This document shows positions 1 through 11,868 of a stretch of DNA of 64,000 nt, one piece after another; position 1 is the first letter of the stretch; each line of letters opens with the position of its first letter. A program made the position numbers and the translations under genes. The notes under the pieces are model-generated. The model was not told the DNA's origin. It saw nothing but the letters and a program-made list of their open reading frames with translations, and did not search any database. The stretch spans positions 642,501 through 706,500 of the forward strand of contig QRFJ01000023.1 of NCBI GenBank assembly GCA_006176705.1, in the 5' to 3' direction. The DNA is from Cocos nucifera (Eukaryota; Streptophyta; Magnoliopsida; Arecales; Arecaceae).

Positions 1-1384
1 TTTTACCCCACATCCAACTCGAACAAAGTAAACAGGCATTCCAGAGAGAAATCTGAACATTTACCCTTGATGTAAAATATTAACTTTGAGAAACTTTTGA
101 AATACCAGAGTATGATAACCAAATAATACCTGCAATATGGGTTTGTGCATCAAATATTTGATTTGTACCTCATAGTTAAGAATGTCTACATTGCATAGCT
201 GATTCAAACACTTGCTCTACCGCCCAGTATCTAATACCTCCTTGTAGTCATTAGTTGAGCACATGACCCATTTACGTTCTTGAACGGTGCCAAAGGCATT
301 TCACTACCTTAGTTTAATCATAAGGAAGGATGCAGAGATAGATGTGACTGCCTCGAATAGATCTATGGTGGTTTGGAGTATGGGTCTTAATGTCACACTG
401 CTGTCAGATATCCATGAGCCTAAGAGTATGCATACCAATGATGGGGAACTTGAGATATATGTACAAGTTTCTAGCATTTTTTTTAAAAAAAATTTGAAAG
501 GATAGAGTAAGGGAATCAGAAGAAGATTGAGATTACAGAACAATAAAGCATATATTTGAAAAATAAATCATTTTGAAGCAATAGGGGCATGTGCAGCAAA
601 CGTAGTTTGCAAAAACAACCTGGTGAGGAGGTTAAAAGGTCAAGAAAAGTTTATTGGCACAAAACACAACCTGGATAAGAGTAGTTAGACATGTTTTGCT
701 CAAGGCACTGGCATGTTAGAAGTCTTGGTCCACCGCATGTTAAACGACTCCATCTTAGAGCAATGGGGTGAAAGATTGACCTTCAAACACAGAATGTTGT
801 ACTTGATTCGAGACTTAGGAACATTTTTCTTCTACCCAGAAAACAAAAGAACACAGGAAGTGCAGTGAAAAAGGATTCACCTTGTCATTCAACAATCTCT
901 TTAGCATTCTTAAAAGAGTTTCATATGTCAATCATGAAACAATGTAAGCCCGAATTCATAAAGAAGTATCTCAGTTCGCCACATGTTTTTTTGTTTTTTT
1001 ACTATTCCTATTTTCTCAACCTCAAGATGATCTTTACCTTCCTCATACCACCTCGCAGTACCTCATGAACACAACAAATTATCCAAATACACCATAAAGT
1101 TAACAGAAAAAAATTAGTAATTAATGAACCAAAAACATTCCTTCAGTTTCCGAATGAGATAATATGGAGCTATTCCAGTAGCTACAACAATGTTGCATTT
1201 GCTCTAAAACCCTAAACCCTGCAAGAAACTAACCTCTTTTTACACACCAACAGCTATATTAATGCCACTCTAACTTAAAAGTTACCAAGAATGGCTGATC
1301 AAAGAAGAGAGATTTACAAGGAAAAGCAGTTCGAAATGAATTAAATGCATCAAAAAGACAATAATTTGGGTTGGAAATCAATAC
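1..1384. other. AT-rich non-coding stretch, possible intron of the candidate gene at 1385-1562
   Basis: No open frame here reads like a known protein on either strand. If the GC-rich segment to the right is a first exon on the minus strand, this stretch would be its first intron and any later exons. A short minus-strand piece near 1-55 is bounded by an AG on its upstream side and a GT on the other and stays open for about 16 codons (FLSGMPVYFVRVGCG), which could be a small exon, but I do not recognise it. Confidence 0.3.
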
Positions 1385-1562
1385 TAGTGCCATGAAGGCC
1401 ATAGCAGATGGAATCCGGAAGCCGGATGAAATGGCCGGAGATCGATCCACAAGGCAACAAGGCGATGGATGCTATCCCTTCCATCACCTCCTCCTCCTCT
1501 TTCGCTCGCTTCCCCTTCCTCCCTGAACCCATCTCCCTTCCCCTCGCCCTCGTCGCGATCAC
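1385..1562 (-). CDS. Candidate first coding exon of an unidentified plant gene
   Basis: This is the only GC-rich island in the first 30 kb, and its minus-strand frame stays open. Two starts are possible: ATG at 1562, giving an Arg/Lys/Glu-rich leader, or ATG at 1484, giving a protein that begins MEGIASIALLPCGSISGHF and continues to YGLHGT. A GT that could serve as splice donor follows at 1384-1383. The second start reads like the N-terminus of a small conserved plant protein, but I cannot name the family. The rest of the gene would lie in or beyond 1-1384. The region could also be a GC-rich 5' UTR or a relic. Overlapping frames on the other strand look like shadows. Confidence 0.35.
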
Positions 1563-2844
1563 CGCGCAAGCCCTCTCCCGTCGGCTGCCAAAAGTTAGGA
1601 ATCGGGCGTGTGGTCCTATTTCGATACGGGCAATCCTTCATCCGACCCACATATTAGCCGACCCGAATCCAACAACGAGAAGGCAGTTCTGGAATTGAAA
1701 ATTTGGAAAAATACAAATGAATTTTTTTAATAAAAAATGGATGAATTAATTAAGTCAAACGAGTACGTATGCATCCATGAAAATTTAAAAAATAAAATAT
1801 TTAATAATTAGTGCGAAAGATGTATTAAAAAATCTCTTTAATATACATCCAGTATCATTAGACACGTAACTCATCATTCAATCTACAGAATTATTAGCTC
1901 CTAGTAGATATATAACATTTCAGTAGAAAGCAAAGCATATATTATTTGTCAATAATCATGTAAAAAAAAAAAGAGTACTAACATCAACAAATGGTGGATT
2001 CAGTAGTTATCCATCAAGAAATCTTTTTCTAAATGAATGTGAGAAGCATTTTACCTTTGTATGGCATAAGTCAATTCTTCTCATCCACCAACGAAAAAAT
2101 GGTATGAAAAATTTAACACCTCCAAAAGTCAAAAGTGTTCCACTAGCTTCTCTTGTACGAAAAACTTCTTTTGCTCATCAAAATTGATCCAAACATGACG
2201 GAGATGGTAGCTTTTAAAAGAAATAATATAAACAAGAGAACGTAAAAACTGTGCTAAAAGAGCCACAAATTTTTTAATTTATATTGGAGATCCCCCTTAA
2301 GTCAATATATGGGCAAACCACAACCGAAACATGGGAATGACCCTATGTAACCAAATTTTACAAAGCGTGGCCGCGTTACCGTGTTAATTGTTAAAATTAT
2401 ATTTCTTGCCTTTTACCTATATTTGTACTGTATATAAAGGAGAAAAGTTATCTCCTATGTTGACAATCTGGACCCTTGGATTTTATTTGACCAATCTTGG
2501 CCACCGAAGCTACATCAGCTATCAAAGAAACCATCGCAAATAAACGTAGATTCTGCTTTAATCCTAATTGTCTAGAGTAAACCTAGATCTCATCCCATCT
2601 TGTTGTTTTTAGAGGAGTATCAAACTCATCCTTGAGCTATTTCTTTAAAAACTATGCATCACTTTCGCCTAGATCTCATGTATTAGCTATTAAAATGATT
2701 CCAACAATAAATATCGATCAAATTTGATCCCTCTGTCTTTCCACGGACTTTCATTCTCGCATATCCGTGCTATATATTTCATGTTCTACGTATATCCTTC
2801 TAATCTATCACCTCTATTTCATAAAGCAATCTTACATTTAGCCC

Positions 2845-2929
2845 AAAAAAAAAAAAAAAAAAAAAAATCACCCTCATAAGAGAAATAATATATTTGCATC
2901 TTAATTAATCCTCTCTCTCTCTCTCTCTC
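2845..2929. repeat. Poly-A run and (CT)n microsatellite
   Basis: An uninterrupted run of 23 A at 2845-2867 is followed by AT-rich sequence and a CT dinucleotide run at 2911-2929. The A-run could mark the end of an old retroposed sequence, but no parent is visible. Confidence 0.8.
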
Positions 2930-2949
2930 CAAGACTCATTTGTTAGGAC

Positions 2950-3185
2950 CCTTAAGGCTTGTTTGGTTGCCCATAACTGGGTATTGAACTAAATTCAGCC
3001 CAGGGTAGCCCTCTTCGGGTATTTGGTTCGCTCGAAGTGGAGCTGGGCTGCTGGAGTGAGTTCCCAAGTCAACCAATTTAGAGACAATGGCCCGAAGTAG
3101 ATTCAGCCCAGGATTAACTGAAGTCACTTCAACAAAGTGGGCTCCCTCTCAGCCCACCAATGTTAAACCAAACTGGCTCCCCCAA
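2950..3185. mobile_element. Possible Tourist/Harbinger-type MITE remnant
   Basis: The left edge reads TAA followed by GGCTTGTTTGGTTGCC, the GG...GTTTGG pattern common at PIF/Harbinger MITE ends. The right edge near 3165-3183 carries an approximate reverse complement (CCAAACTGGCTCC). The phrase ATTCAGCCCAGG occurs twice inside. The ends do not pair well, so this is a weak call. Confidence 0.35.
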
Positions 3186-3844
3186 AATAAGTGTTGGACG
3201 GAGCCTCGTATTTTTACCATATACGGAAATGATAGTTTTAACATTAAAAAATATATTCTCTTTCAAATTTGTATATCATTTTCTTTAACAAACATATCCT
3301 GCTTATTATCTTAGTGAATGCATTGCTTATTACACGTTCTCGTCCATTTTACGTGTAAGTTTTAGTTGAACCAAATCTACTACTGATTTGGTGGACCAAT
3401 CCAACTGTGAAGCCACGTATATAAACGTGCGTGTTTCACATTTTTTTTAAAAAATTTTTTTATATCATTATGTTGTGTATGTTACTTCGCAATTGGACCG
3501 GTCCACCAACTAAAAGGTGGATTTAATTCAATCAATAACCGCTCCATGTTACCTACCATACGTGCTCTTTCTTTTGTTTTTCATATCAAAGTCGACCCGT
3601 TCTTAAAATTACCGAATTAATTGGGCTCTATTTCTTGCTTTAATTTTTGTTTTATTTGATATTACGCCTCAAATGATGGACCCTATTACTTGCCTTTCTC
3701 CCTTCGCGATGGACTGCCCGAATAAAACATAACTTTGATTGCATAAAATTATTTATAAAAAAGAATTATCAAATAAAATTAATTTCTAAAGTTTGTTTAT
3801 TCTGCCCTTTGAAATCTATAAGGATCCCACATACCTAAAATTGC

Positions 3845-4245
3845 AGACTTACTCAATCTAACTTGAATGCTAGGATTGGCAATGGATTGAGTATGAATCG
3901 GATCGGCTTATATCCATTTTCGTTCTATAAATAAAAATCTTAAATTCATATCCATCCTATATCCTTCTCGGATCGAATCAAGTAAAAATATAGATCGGAT
4001 CGGATCGAATATATAAGAGAGATTGATCCAATCGAATGGATCGGATACATATAAATAATATAAAATCATCATAATTTTCAATAATCAAATTCGGATATAA
4101 GCATATCATTATTCTATACAATCTAAACATGCTTTAGATTTTTTTTTTTTTTTAGAATCTATATCCATTCCGAATTTCAATCGAATCGAATAAAATTCAT
4201 CCCATTCGAATTAGATCGGATCAGATAAAATTTCCATCTCTATTG
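3845..4245. repeat. GATCGGAT-rich imperfect inverted repeat
   Basis: Both arms are rich in GGATCGGAT/GATCGAAT words. The left end (GATTGGCAATGGATTGAG) and the reverse complement of the right end (GAGATGGAAATTTTATCTG) share the 'GATGGCAA' style of end seen in many plant non-autonomous repeats. There is no coding capacity. Class and target-site duplication are not resolved. Confidence 0.4.
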
Positions 4246-6134
4246 AATATGTTTTAAATTTTTCATCAGATATAGTGGAAATATAACTTTCTAGATATAA
4301 AATGGAGACCACTCCCTCGATACGTGTTAATGAGAAGTTACCAATTAATTAACCCATAATTTGTTGCCCAATCTAAATAGTCAGAACTGACTCTAGGCAC
4401 CTATGGTGCACCTACGGAGGCATGGAAGGTTGTAATTGAATTTATTTACATAATTTGATAACATATTTTAAGGTAGAGAATTCCTCTTTCTTTTTCCTTC
4501 AGAGGGACACATAACAAAAAATATAATAATAAATTATTAGAGATGCATGTATTTATAAAGAATAGACATGCATGGAAACTATCATCCTAGTTGACAAGTT
4601 TGCACTAAAGTAATGGGGGACTTCTAAGAAAAGAAAATGGAATTACACGTTGGTATCATTAGATCTGACACGTGTGTATATGAAATATTTGTAAGAGATG
4701 GACATGAATGACTGTGACCTTCCTGGAAATAGTTTCTACTATTTAAGGGATTTGTTAGACGCATTAATTTGCATTAAGGATTGTTGCTTTATTATTAGCA
4801 AGCAAATTTTCCACTTAATATATGGCATAGATTTAGTAATTAGATATTTAAAGATGTGGTGCATGTGTGATATTTTTTAAAAAAAATTATGAATTCAAAT
4901 TTTAGAGAAATTTGACGTGAATATTTTTTTTTTACTAATTATAAATTGAAGAGTATGTTGTAGGGAGATAATATCTTCAATTTAAGTTTAATATTTTTAT
5001 TAAAAATTTTGAATGCCCGAGAGAATGAGACCACAAAATCATTGTATTAAAGGATTGTCGCAACTAATAATAAATAATTTATCAATAAACTATTAGATGG
5101 CTTGTCGCTGTTTTGCTCAATAATTAATAAATTAATAATAAAATTTACGTACATGCTTGAACTTCTTGTACCGTGAGACGGCTTTCTCAAATTGCTCCGG
5201 TATTTATTGATTACTATTATTTTGTTTATGCAAGGATAATGCCATTCTTAACACCCCCAACCTCCCTTAAATCAAGATTCAAAAAACAAAAACAAAAACA
5301 AACAAACAAATAGAGAGAGAGAAAGACAATAATAGATTAAGGTGCAAATATTTAACAACAATAGATTAAAATGTAAATATTTAATTTCTTTAAATTTTAA
5401 AAAATATTGATCAGATAAAGATAAGAACACGTGACCTATGATCCATTCAAATGAGGATGCTGAATTTTTTATTTTTTTTATTTTTTTTATTTTTTATGTA
5501 ATCATAACATCAGATCTATTTCTTTAATGTATACGGATTTCTCATGTTTATCTTATAAAAATATATATTTTTATATTAATATATATCAAGCTTTTGCTAA
5601 GCATTATCATAAATTCTTAAATCTTTATTCTCTTGGTTCTCACAAAAAGCATAGAATCTTTCAAGCGACAGACTGTCTGAAATCCACCGAAAGCGTGTTT
5701 CCAGCGCGCACCCGAAAACACCGTATCTAATAATTTATGTCACGGAAATTATACGGAAGAGCTTCCGGCTTGCTAAAAACTATAGCGTGATCCTTTTCCA
5801 AGTTTATCCTTTATTATTTTATTTATTTTTTTTAATTAATAATAATTTTTTATTTTAATTTTATTTTTTAAATAGTAAAAACTTTAACATACCGAAAAAA
5901 AATTATAAGACAAGTTTCATCTAATTTTATTTATATTTCTTCAAGTTTAAAACGTTCCAATCGAATTCTCTAAATTATTAAAGTGTATCAATGTATTCCT
6001 TCCGTCCATCTTCATTAACGAAATATTGTTACATGATCCTCACATGATATCTTATTTTTTTAAAATAATAAAATTATTCTTAATTTTAATTTTTAATCGA
6101 CTGTTAGATAAAATATCATAAAATCACGTGCCTC

Positions 6135-6252
6135 ATGTGACCCATTGTTTTGGATGCCCTAAATATAGATGAGAGGAAAATGAGCGAGTCCACGATCCTT
6201 GTTGAGGAAGATCTTCGATCAAGTTAGCCATGGATAGAGAAGGAGTTGCCAT
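6135..6252 (-). pseudogene. Short conserved minus-strand frame next to the MULE TIR (copy 1)
   Basis: From an ATG at 6252 the frame reads MATPSLSMANLIEDLPQ and runs 39 codons to a stop near 6133. The equivalent ATG in the second copy is at 14831, where the frame stops after about 15 codons. The short protein is not recognised. It may be a fragment of another captured gene or simply sub-terminal MULE sequence. Confidence 0.25.
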
Positions 6253-6849
6253 TTATGCCACAGGTGGAGAAGAAGAATTTCGTAAAAAAAAGAGAAGGTT
6301 ACCGATGGAGAAAGAGAAAATGGAGGATTTCCAATCGAGCTCTTTCAGTTACAACTTTATTTGAAGTATCGATTTTTGCCATTATGGAATCAAATCATCA
6401 TTAAGAATCTCTGGGACCACCACAAATACTAGCTGGTGTTTTTTTGGATAGGGATGTATGAGGTACAATAGTCATTTTCCATCATAATGTCCTATCTTTA
6501 TGTTTAACTTTAAATTATTTGTCAGGTAAATAAGGGTTGTGGGTACTTTCGTTAGCATGATCCCCTTCAAATGCTAGGGACAAGGATATTATTAACAAGC
6601 TTTTGCAATGGAACAAAAAGCTTGAGGACCAAATATTAAGCTATAAAAGAAGGGCCACCTGGACTTCTTGATGTATGCTAGCATGCTGGATTGCTATATT
6701 TTTTTATGTAATCGATTCTCTAATTTAAATATACTGATTATTCTTGATTGAATGTCCCAATTTTGTTTCAAAAATCTTATACTTTATTTTTAGGACATTT
6801 TGAGTAGGTTGTTATATCTTGTAATCCTTTATGAAATAAAATATTGAAA

Positions 6850-7375
6850 AATCATCCAAAGTGGGTTCCTATCTTTCTTTGAGTGTCTTTAATATCGGCA
6901 TTTTAAAAAAGTTTATCACTTACACTACATGCAATAGTACAATTAAAGGATCTACCATTTATAATTATAAAAATTAATCAATATCAACCATTCAAATCAG
7001 GCCAAACAAAGGAAAGAGACTAACTCTATTTAATATATATCATTGCTAAAGTAATACAGGATCACAATAAGTTGGATTAAGCAAATTTTACCTAGGTCAT
7101 GTTTGGAGCAAATATCATTGCAATGTTGTGTGCATTCATCTTGTTCTATTGTTCTTCTGAGATAATATCAGCCATCAAATTAATAGCACAATCTAGTAGA
7201 GTAGCTTCAATTGGTGGCAAAGTCTTGCAAGTTGAGCACATTGAGCACAATCCTCTTCTGACTAGCATTGCATCACCTATTCACGTGAAAGAGAGTCAGC
7301 AATTCTGTAAACCAGACCTACAAAAGTATCAACAAATGACATTATATTAGCCTATAGAGTAGGTTAAATCCAGAA
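6850..7375 (-). pseudogene. Captured RopGAP (CRIB/RhoGAP) gene fragment, copy 1
   Basis: Read on minus, this gives a decayed piece of the RhoGAP domain of plant Rop GTPase-activating proteins. A run like SEEDCAQ is followed after a frameshift by LLDCAINLMADI and KMNAHNIAMIFAPNMT. The next piece (6850-6960) matches the helix downstream of that point in the family. Stops and frameshifts show it is not functional. The two exon pieces are still separated by intron-like sequence, so genomic DNA, not mRNA, was captured. The better preserved version is at 14985-15510. Confidence 0.7.
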
Positions 7376-8003
7376 AACCATCTTCTTTTTGTAGTTAAAA
7401 AGTACAGAAAAAGAATATATACCTTTCAGTTCAATCATTCAATCACTATATATTGTAGGTCAAAAAATAAAAAAAAGAACATATACTGATGATGAGCTGC
7501 CCAATTCAATCAGTAACCTAAAATATACATGCTGCTTATATATCACATCCAAATTTATCCTGAAGTTAGAATATGATCATAAAGTAATGGTTTGAATTAA
7601 TTTAAGAATCTGTAAGTATCTCCTTTGAACTTCTCTATGACTTGCAATCTTATCCACTATTATATTAAAAAGTTTCCATGAACACCCCTTATATTTTACT
7701 TTTGTTATGCTTACACCCCCTATTATATAAAAGTATTGAACATACACATCCTATTTTTTGAAAAAAAATGAATAGAGGCATATTCTCTTATGCAATTTCG
7801 GGATATTCGTAAGAATTTTTTTAATAACATGCATCAAAATATCATAACTTTTAATAAAATTTTATAAAAATATATATATTTTTTTACTAAGAAATCATAA
7901 TGTATCATAAGTATTCAAAATGTATCAAATTATTTCATAATATTTCATAAAATAAGATAATGTATCAGTGTATGGACAGAATAACCCAAATACACCAAAA
8001 TGG

Positions 8004-8008
<5 letters not shown>

Positions 8009-8092
<84 letters not shown>
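8009..8092. repeat. (TA)n microsatellite
   Basis: A nearly perfect TA dinucleotide run of about 80 bp inside MULE copy 1. The matching run in copy 2 (16141-16163) is only about 20 bp, so it expanded or shrank after the duplication. All YIYIYI-type frames here are artefacts. Confidence 0.95.
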
Positions 8093-8096
<4 letters not shown>

Positions 8097-8616
8097 ATAA
8101 ATTTTTTGATACATTCAAAAATAGCCTTGATACAACTAAAATGGCCTTGATACATATCATGGTTGAGATGAATGGGGTGCTGTTATGAGGATAAGTGACA
8201 TACTGTTAGCTGGGAGAGAGCTAAGTATAAGAAAAAATGAGCAGGTTTAGATGTAGTAGCTCCTAGTTGTGTTTGGTGAATAAGGATATATTATCTACTT
8301 TGTTTGGGGATACCTGTAAGATACTTATTAATATACAATACTAAATAATGATATATAACCAAGAATTATCATATGACAATTTAAGGCAAAAAAATGATAA
8401 TATACCGGAATGTATCATAATGTATCAAAATATATCATAATGTATAACAATGTTTTACAATATAACACAATGAATGACAATGTATTATAATGTAATTTTG
8501 TCAAAATGATACCCCAAACCCAGAACCCTGATACTTCAAAATAAACCTAAAATAATATCCAAAGTCCTAAAGTGATACATTTAAATACTCCCAAAGTAAA
8601 CTGCAAATAACAACTC

Positions 8617-8985
8617 ATGACTCGAAAGATGCTACTGCTAGCTGAGATGAGGCTAGTGCAACATGTGAGAATGATGTTTGTGAGAGAACTAGCTGAGAGG
8701 TAGCTACTGCTAGTTAAGTTAATATTGCTATAAGATGAGAGAAGAGAGCAGGATGTTAAGAAGAGGTTGCTGTAGGCTGAGATAAGCAGGTTGCTGCTGG
8801 CTAAGAGGAGGCTGCTGCAAGATAAGAGGAAGGAGCAGGAGGCTGAGAAGAGGCTGTTGCAGGCTGAGATAAGCAAGTTGCTACTAGCTGAGAGGAGGGA
8901 GTATGGGAGGGAACTAGCTGAGAGGAGGTATGTTATGAGTCTGCTGATTTTTTCCTTCTTCCACTTCTTTAAGTCTGAAAAATAG
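8617..8985 (+). pseudogene. Leu/Glu/Lys-rich coiled-coil frame in the MULE, copy 1 (122 codons)
   Basis: From ATG 8617 to TAG 8985 the frame is 122 codons with three internal stops. It reads as a charged coiled coil with an internal repeat of the form LLQAEISRLLLAKRRLLQ and ends in an FFHFFKSEK-like tail. The second copy at 16712-17080 has exactly the same length and the same frame throughout, although the surrounding DNA has many indels. That suggests it was once coding. It lies on the strand opposite the transposase. I do not recognise the family; a second MULE protein or a captured gene 3' end are both possible. Confidence 0.5.
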
Positions 8986-9084
8986 TTATAAAATATATGT
9001 AAATATCATCAAAACACTGTTGAATACAATTCAATTCATAATACCTGTGATCCCTTTCTTTTTCTACTAACATGGCTCTTAGTT

Positions 9085-10606
9085 TAACTATATGCAATGT
9101 CATCTTATTTCTTCTTTCTCTTATCCTTCCAAGGATCTTTGCAAGTCCTAGAGTTATGGCCCCATTATTGGCAATTCCTATATCTCAAGGATGTACCCCT
9201 TCTTTTGATTTTAGTAAAATCTTTTAGCTCATTCTTTTCTTTTCTTTCTTGCCTTTTTGGGTTTACCTAGAGGAGCACTTAAAGGAGGAGGGATACTTTA
9301 GGATAGTCTATCCTTAGCTAAAATTTCATGCTTGGAACCACCTCAATAAGATGCTCATAGATAATAGAAAATATTTATTTGCTGTACCATGAACTGACAG
9401 AGTATTCTGCCTCCTTTTTAGCATACATAATAGTTGTTACAGTATAACAATATGGGATGCTAGTTAAATCCCATACCCTATATCCACAAACATTCTCACC
9501 TAAGTCAACTACAAATCTATCTGTGTGATGCCCAACTTCAAATCTTTATCCTCCTCCCCATATACAGTGGCGGTCCATAGCTTCTAACTTGATCTTCTCT
9601 AACTTTTTTTGAATTTTTGGATAAAGATTGCCTATAATTTTGTCCAAACCTCCTTTTTTAGCTTGAAAATGCTGCATCAATAGCCTCCGAATAGTCTCTA
9701 ACAAGATAATGATAGGCTTATCTTAAGCTTCTATAATGTACTTATTGAAGGACTCACATATATTGTACAACAACATGCCTGACTTGCTCCTAGGGCTGAA
9801 AGCATGCCTCGACCATAACCCAGGTGGGTGCTGTCCAATCCACCACCATGCGATTTCATCAAGCTGTTGCATCTCCTCCATGGCAGCCTCAAAATTAAGA
9901 AGCATGATTGCCTTAGCACACCTCCAAAAGTCATCTTTATAGTTATTTTCCTTGAATCCAGTGCTTTTAAAATTGGCATGCAGGTGTTGCACACAAAATC
10001 TATGATCTGTACTAGGAATAACGGTCTAAAATATCTCAACAAAGCCCTATAAAAGATACTGGTATAAGTTAGGTTTAATAAAAATCTAAAATATATTTAA
10101 AAGTATAAGTAGTGAGCAATAATAACTTGCTTTTGTCCATCCGACATGAAGGTCCAACTATATTCCTCCAAGGGTCCAATATCTTATAATAAACATATCA
10201 AAAATCAACTCCAGCTATCTTTCATCTCTGCCTCCACTACGACTAATGCGATGGAAAAAATATTTTTATTACCATCCTTAGTCTCCACTACAACTAGGAG
10301 CTATCCTCCAAATGAATCCTTCAAGTGATAACCATCCAATCCAATGATAGATCTACAGCCCTTGATGAAGCCATGTTTGCAAGCTATAAGGCAATATAAC
10401 CCCGTAAAAATAGGTAGACTAGTGTCATCGAGCCTGTGAATATCCAACAACATCGTGCTCCCAAGATTTATTTCTTTGATTATCTGACAGTACTCCCATA
10501 GATAGCCATACTGCTCCTTATGGCTTTCCTCTATAATTTCTATAGCTTTAGTCTTGGCTCTACAGTATAGTGCCCTCAAAACAGAAACCTTCATATATCT
10601 CCTTAC
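9085..10606 (-). pseudogene. MULE (MuDR-type) transposase, C-terminal half, copy 1, broken
   Basis: The - strand carries the MULE RNase-H-like catalytic core. It begins with a region around RAKTKAIEIIEESH (10550), followed by IIGLDGYHLK with the first catalytic Asp (about 10340) and WTFMSDGQK with the second (about 10155). Then come FEAAMEEMQQLDEIA and SRHAFSPRSKSGMLLYN. A SWIM-like segment ends WDLTSIPYCY, where expected Cys/His residues are replaced by Tyr. A degraded zinc knuckle (WGHNSRTCK) lies near 9170. Frameshifts and stops break the frame. The N-terminal half is missing because an LTR starts at 10607. Confidence 0.85.
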
Positions 10607-10823
10607 TGTTGGAAATTATGTCTCAAAGTCAATCATTAGCCTATTGACGATTGTGCTATTTTATATTTATAAATAATTTATTATTAAATAAAATAATATT
10701 CTAACTTTTTAATCATAAAGTCTATATCTTCTAATGAACTCCATTTGTTATGATGAAGTTCTTAGGACTATTTAGTTTTGATAAAGAAAGAATTTATCAA
10801 ATAATCCTTAAACTGTTTATAGT

Positions 10824-11868
10824 CAAATGATATATTGTTAATCAGGATGACAACGTTTATCGAGTATAGATCGCTATATGCCATATAGGTTGGTTGTCTT
10901 CTTATACAGATATAAAAGGATAATCCTATTTTATGCAAGATGATCAAATCCAATTAACAAAACATTGGTTTAAATTCCAACCACCAAAGCATCTTTCTGG
11001 CACATGCCATTGATGCAAGATGAGTCGCTCCAATGGATGGAGCTGAAACGCATGAGAGTTGGAATGCTCTTGCCTTGCTGTTGTTGTGTAAATCCCCATG
11101 CCCTGCCTGATTGGTGGAGTCTGGATTGATGGATGAAGGAATTGGATTCCGGCAACCTGCAGAGGGAGATGCTGCTGTCGGTCGAACCATAGCTCCAAAA
11201 AGATTCTTTTGAAATCCAGAGTGCTGATCTGATTATAGTCTTTGTTTGTGGTTCCCGGGACTAATTTATTAAGTTGCATATAATCATGGTCATGTAGACG
11301 TAGCTTAGTGATTGTCGGTGGGATCCATTATTGTGTAGCTAGCATTTATAAATTGATGCGGCATTGGTTTGGTTTTCCTAATAAGTAGCTTCAGGGCATT
11401 CAGCAGGTTTTTTTGATTGAAAGGCATTCAATGAGTTGATTTTTTTTTTAAAAAAAATCTGAAAGGATTTGGTTGGCGCTAATAGAATTCACTTATTATG
11501 CTATGACATGTTCAAAGGCCACTTGACTATTAGAATGGTTGTTGTATTAGACTTATCATACATTCCAAAAACAATAGACTTAAATGGATGGATAACTTCT
11601 TAAGTGAACTTAACAATATGTATTTTATTTTATTTATCTTCCTCGATCATTAATTAAAGAGTGAATATATACTATAACTTCATAATCTATCTTAATTTTT
11701 ATTGACACTATAGCTTAGCATGTCTGGTTAAATAATGATATTAAGACTAAGAATGGTATAATAAAATTAGTTTTCTTGAATCATATGATTCGAGAAAATC
11801 CTTTGTATTGCATATAGCGATCTATACTCAATAAACGTTATCATCCTGATTAACAACATATCATTTGG
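10824..11868. repeat. Inverted 58-bp LTR duplicate flanking the insert
   Basis: 10824-10881 and 11810-11868 are reverse complements with only a few mismatches. The first is the normal LTR sequence. The second is an extra inverted copy, found only here, after which the LTR resumes at GTGTGGAGATATTGG. Confidence 0.85.
10882..11809. other. 0.93-kb insert inside the duplicated copia LTR
   Basis: This segment is absent from the two other LTR copies. The part at about 10940-11290 is GC-richer and holds a 111-codon minus-strand frame (11279 to 10944) containing HLPLQVAGIQFLHPSIQ. I do not recognise it. The rest is AT-rich. The insert is followed at 11810-11868 by an inverted copy of the LTR segment 10824-10881 that precedes it. 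It has no TIRs of its own, so it looks like filler DNA from break repair or a captured gene fragment. Confidence 0.6.

Larger units (their letters stand above)
1700..5710. other. AT-rich intergenic DNA, no gene seen
   Basis: About 4 kb of AT-rich sequence with stops in all frames. It holds an A-run at 2845-2867, a (CT)n run at 2911-2929 and two weak inverted-repeat elements listed separately. No coding or RNA gene signal was found. Confidence 0.7.
5905..10606 (-). mobile_element. Truncated Mutator-like element (left half), copy 1
   Basis: This is the left half of a MULE, cut off at 10606 by a copia LTR. The left TIR (about 5905-6010) matches the TIR at 14481-14600 and, inverted, the one at 31425-31537. 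It contains a RopGAP gene fragment, a (TA)n tract, the Leu/Glu/Lys-rich frame and the C-terminal half of a MuDR-family transposase. The right half of this copy is absent because the duplication boundary lies inside the copia leader. Confidence 0.75.

Noticed and set aside
7925..8160. Open frames of alternating Tyr and Ile on both strands
   Set aside because: They are translations of a (TA)n microsatellite, not genes.
9723..10052. Overlapping frames on both strands around the MULE transposase
   Set aside because: Only the - frame with FEAAMEEMQQLDEIA and SRHAFSPRSKSG fits a MULE transposase; the others are shadows.
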